Assembly: GCA_964426305.1 (NCBI GenBank)
Contig: CAYRPO010000046.1
Coordinates: 1 to 5,974 of the forward strand
Reading direction: 5' to 3'
Source of the DNA: CAYRPO01 sp964426305
GTDB lineage: Bacteria > Patescibacteriota > Saccharimonadia > Saccharimonadales > CAIOMD01
DNA: 5,974 nucleotides
Under the pieces are notes generated by a model, which was not told where the DNA came from, searched no databases, and was given only the letters and a program-made list of their open reading frames with translations. A program made the position numbers and the translations under genes. Numbering within the stretch: position 1 is the first letter of the stretch; every line of letters starts with the position of its first letter. This document shows positions 4,246 to 5,974 of this stretch, in pieces.

Positions 4246-5571
4246 ATGGCACTGTCAACACAAAGCTACAAAGGCGCACGCGATTTTTACCCAAAAGACA
4301 AACGACAGCAAAACTATATTTTTACCGTATGGCGTGATGTTGTTCAGAGTTTTGGTTATGAAGAATATGATGCGCCGATCTTGGAGCCAATCGATCTGTA
4401 TTTGGCAAAGACAAGCCAAGAAATCGTAAACGAACAAACATACAACTTCACCGATCGTGGTGGTCGTGAGGTCACGCTGCGACCCGAGATGACTCCTACG
4501 GTCAGCCGCATGATTGCTGGCCGCCGACAAGAGCTGGCGTACCCTGTCAGATGGTTTAGTATCCCAAACCTGTGGCGATACGAACGACCACAGCGAGGCC
4601 GCTTGCGTGAGCACTGGCAGCTAAATGTAGATCTGTTTGGCGTCGAAGGCGTTGCCGGAGATCATGAGATTATTGCCGTGGCTGATGCGATCATGCAAAA
4701 GTTCGGCGCTACCCGCAGCCAATACGTCCTGCGATTGAATTCACGTCAGCTCATGAACTATCTCATGCAAGATTACTTACGCCTTGACGATGCCGAGACA
4801 ATTACAATCATTCGGCTGATTGACCGCATGAACAAGCTTGATCCGGCAGAGTTCCAGGCAATGCTGTCGGCAAGTATTAGCCCAAGTCAACGCGATGACG
4901 GCGTTGACGTAAAGTTATTGCAACTGCTGCAAGCTCAGACGCTCAAAGATCTGCCAACAGAGGTGCAGCTGCATCCGGCGGCCTTACGTCTCGTTGAGCT
5001 CGAAAACCTACTGCACATAAGTGGTATTACAAATGCGGCATATGACATCACGCTTATGCGCGGCTTTGACTACTACACCGACATTGTGTTTGAACTGTTC
5101 GATACTGACCCTGCAAACAATAGAGCGTTGTTTGGCGGTGGTCGCTACGACGGCCTCGTGGGGCAATTCGGCGTCGAGCCTGTGCCGACAGTCGGTTTTG
5201 GTTTTGGAGATGTTGCGCTGCATGATTTCCTCGAGACACACAAGCTACTACCCGAAGACACGTATCCGACAGACGTCTGGGTGGTGTTAGCAGGCGATAC
5301 ATATGCAGATGCACAAAGCTTGTTACGCATGATGCGACAAGAAGGCGTACGAGTTGCTGTCGACAGTACCGGACGTAAGCTCGACAAACAAATCAAGGCA
5401 GCCGACAAGTCTGGTGTTCGATTCGTGATGATTGTTGGCGAAACCGAGCTTGCCGATGGTCAGTTCTCGCTCAAAAACTTGCGTGATGGCACCGAAGAAA
5501 AGCACTCTCCAGAGCGCCTTGTCCAGATACTTCTTGAAGCTAGGGGTGTGGAAAAATCCACCCGTATCTGA
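4246..5571 (+). CDS. hisS: Histidine--tRNA ligase (HisRS)
   Basis: Class II aminoacyl-tRNA synthetase that charges tRNA-His with histidine in the cytosol, normally as a homodimer. From ATG 4246 it has 441 residues, a usual length. SYKGARDFYP (7-16) opens the catalytic core. LRPEMTPTVSR (78-88) is followed by motif 2, RYERPQRGRLREHWQ (111-125), with R111, E113 and Q125; the HWQ ending is nearer to archaeal and candidate-phyla enzymes than to the FHQ of E. coli. The histidine-specific block RGFDYYT lies at 272-278, GGGRYDGL at 297-304, and motif 3 around 311-322 (PTVGFGFGD). The anticodon-binding domain covers about 342-432. An in-frame ATG at 4234 would add four residues (MEFN), but GGAG favours 4246. 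The gene ends in tandem stops TGA-TAG, 14 bases before tig, so the two are likely co-transcribed. It is divergent from the membrane-protein pair. Identification is secure; the exact start is slightly uncertain. Confidence 0.97.
   Translation: MALSTQSYKGARDFYPKDKRQQNYIFTVWRDVVQSFGYEEYDAPILEPIDLYLAKTSQEIVNEQTYNFTDRGGREVTLRPEMTPTVSRMIAGRRQELAYPVRWFSIPNLWRYERPQRGRLREHWQLNVDLFGVEGVAGDHEIIAVADAIMQKFGATRSQYVLRLNSRQLMNYLMQDYLRLDDAETITIIRLIDRMNKLDPAEFQAMLSASISPSQRDDGVDVKLLQLLQAQTLKDLPTEVQLHPAALRLVELENLLHISGITNAAYDITLMRGFDYYTDIVFELFDTDPANNRALFGGGRYDGLVGQFGVEPVPTVGFGFGDVALHDFLETHKLLPEDTYPTDVWVVLAGDTYADAQSLLRMMRQEGVRVAVDSTGRKLDKQIKAADKSGVRFVMIVGETELADGQFSLKNLRDGTEEKHSPERLVQILLEARGVEKSTRI
5545..5563 (+). 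other. Hairpin in the last codons of hisS
   Basis: GTGGA (5548-5552) pairs with TCCAC (5557-5561) around AAAA, and GG/CC (5545-5546 with 5562-5563) extends the stem past a single bulged T. It lies inside the hisS reading frame, just before the stop and 23 bases before the tig start. There is no T-tract, so it does not look like a terminator; it might influence hisS-tig coupling or be coincidental. Confidence 0.25.
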
Positions 5572-5585
5572 TAGAGTATGTAGCT

Positions 5586-5974
5586 ATGCGCATTACATCT
5601 AAATCCCTTTCAGACACTAGTATCAAATTGACAATTGCTGCTACCGGCAGTGAATTAAACGACCTAAAGGCACATACCGTCGACAAATTGTCGAAAAACC
5701 TCAAGGTGCCAGGCTTCCGCGCTGGAAAAGTACCGCCCACGGTTGCCGAAAAACAGCTTGATTCCAACTACCTACAGAGCCAGGTGCTCGACGAAGCATT
5801 GAACCACCTGTACAGCGAAGCAGTCGCCGAGCAAAAGATTCGAGTAGTCGCTCAGCCAAAAGTCGACATAGTGAAGTTTGTGCCATACACCGACCTAGAG
5901 TTCACGGCCGAGGTTGAAGTGATCGGCAAGATCGAACTACCAGACTACACGAAAGTTACTGCTAAAAAATCTAC
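5586..5974 (+). CDS. tig: Trigger factor, N-terminal part (runs off the edge)
   Basis: Ribosome-associated chaperone and peptidyl-prolyl isomerase that meets nascent chains at the exit tunnel. Only 129 residues plus two bases are in the window, essentially the N-terminal ribosome-binding domain and the approach to the next domain. The family signature is clear: KVPGFRAGKVP at 40-50, with the GFR-x-GK loop (G43, F44, R45, G47, K48) that contacts ribosomal protein L23. The region ahead (LTIAATGSELNDLKAHTVDKLSKN, about 15-38, a strand and then a helix) and the pattern LDEALNHLYSEAVAEQKIRVVAQPKV after it also fit. It starts 14 bases after the hisS stop. No strong ribosome binding site is visible; AGAG at 5573-5576 is the best candidate. 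An ATG-TAG pair at 5578-5583 is a one-codon frame. The missing FKBP-like and C-terminal domains must lie beyond the edge. Confidence 0.95.
   Translation, partial: MRITSKSLSDTSIKLTIAATGSELNDLKAHTVDKLSKNLKVPGFRAGKVPPTVAEKQLDSNYLQSQVLDEALNHLYSEAVAEQKIRVVAQPKVDIVKFVPYTDLEFTAEVEVIGKIELPDYTKVTAKKS

Noticed and set aside
4152..4337. Open frame across the hisS leader into hisS, considered as a histidine leader peptide
   Set aside because: It contains only two scattered His codons, starts at TTG inside the hairpin, and runs into hisS without a stop near the structure.
5569..5574. TGA recoded as glycine (genetic code 25)
   Set aside because: The TGA at the hisS end is followed at once by TAG, and none of the recognised genes has an internal TGA, so the standard code fits.

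Overview
The window looks like ordinary chromosomal DNA of a bacterium with a compact genome. Six genes are complete and a seventh runs off the right edge. Protein style suggests Candidatus Saccharibacteria (TM7) or a close candidate-phyla-radiation relative: the HisRS has a W-Q motif 2, the TyrRS carries HIGQ and KFGKS signatures, and short membrane proteins and a DUF1428 protein lie nearby. This is inference from resemblance, not proof. The coding frames have no internal TGA, so the standard bacterial code fits, and the TGA-as-glycine code of Gracilibacteria/Absconditabacteria does not.

Layout from left to right. Bases 1-318 hold no convincing gene, but the right half is strikingly G-rich on the + strand, with four GGG tracts in 23 bases followed by a T7G7 run. 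Then come a shortened DUF1428 (YbaA-like) gene (319-555, +), an unrecognised 155-residue protein (651-1118, +) with an extended -10 box upstream, and a 153-base leader containing small hairpins before tyrS (1272-2516, +). Converging on tyrS from the other side is a two-gene minus-strand unit. A multi-pass membrane protein (3301-4002) is transcribed first, followed 40 bases later by a VIT1/CCC1-type metal transporter (2541-3260). From the same divergent intergenic region hisS (4246-5571, +) reads rightward, followed after 14 bases by tig, encoding trigger factor (5586 to the edge).

The genes serve three jobs: charging of tRNA (TyrRS, HisRS), early folding of nascent chains (trigger factor, next to hisS), and membrane or metal handling (the minus-strand pair). 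No mobile element, CRISPR array, rRNA or tRNA was seen.

The parts most worth a second look are the central in-frame gap in the DUF1428 protein, the G-tract cluster upstream of it, and the divergent hisS/membrane-gene region. That region has a three-tier inverted repeat (4130-4178) between two outward-facing TATAAT boxes. I did not find convincing evidence of a new multi-gene system.
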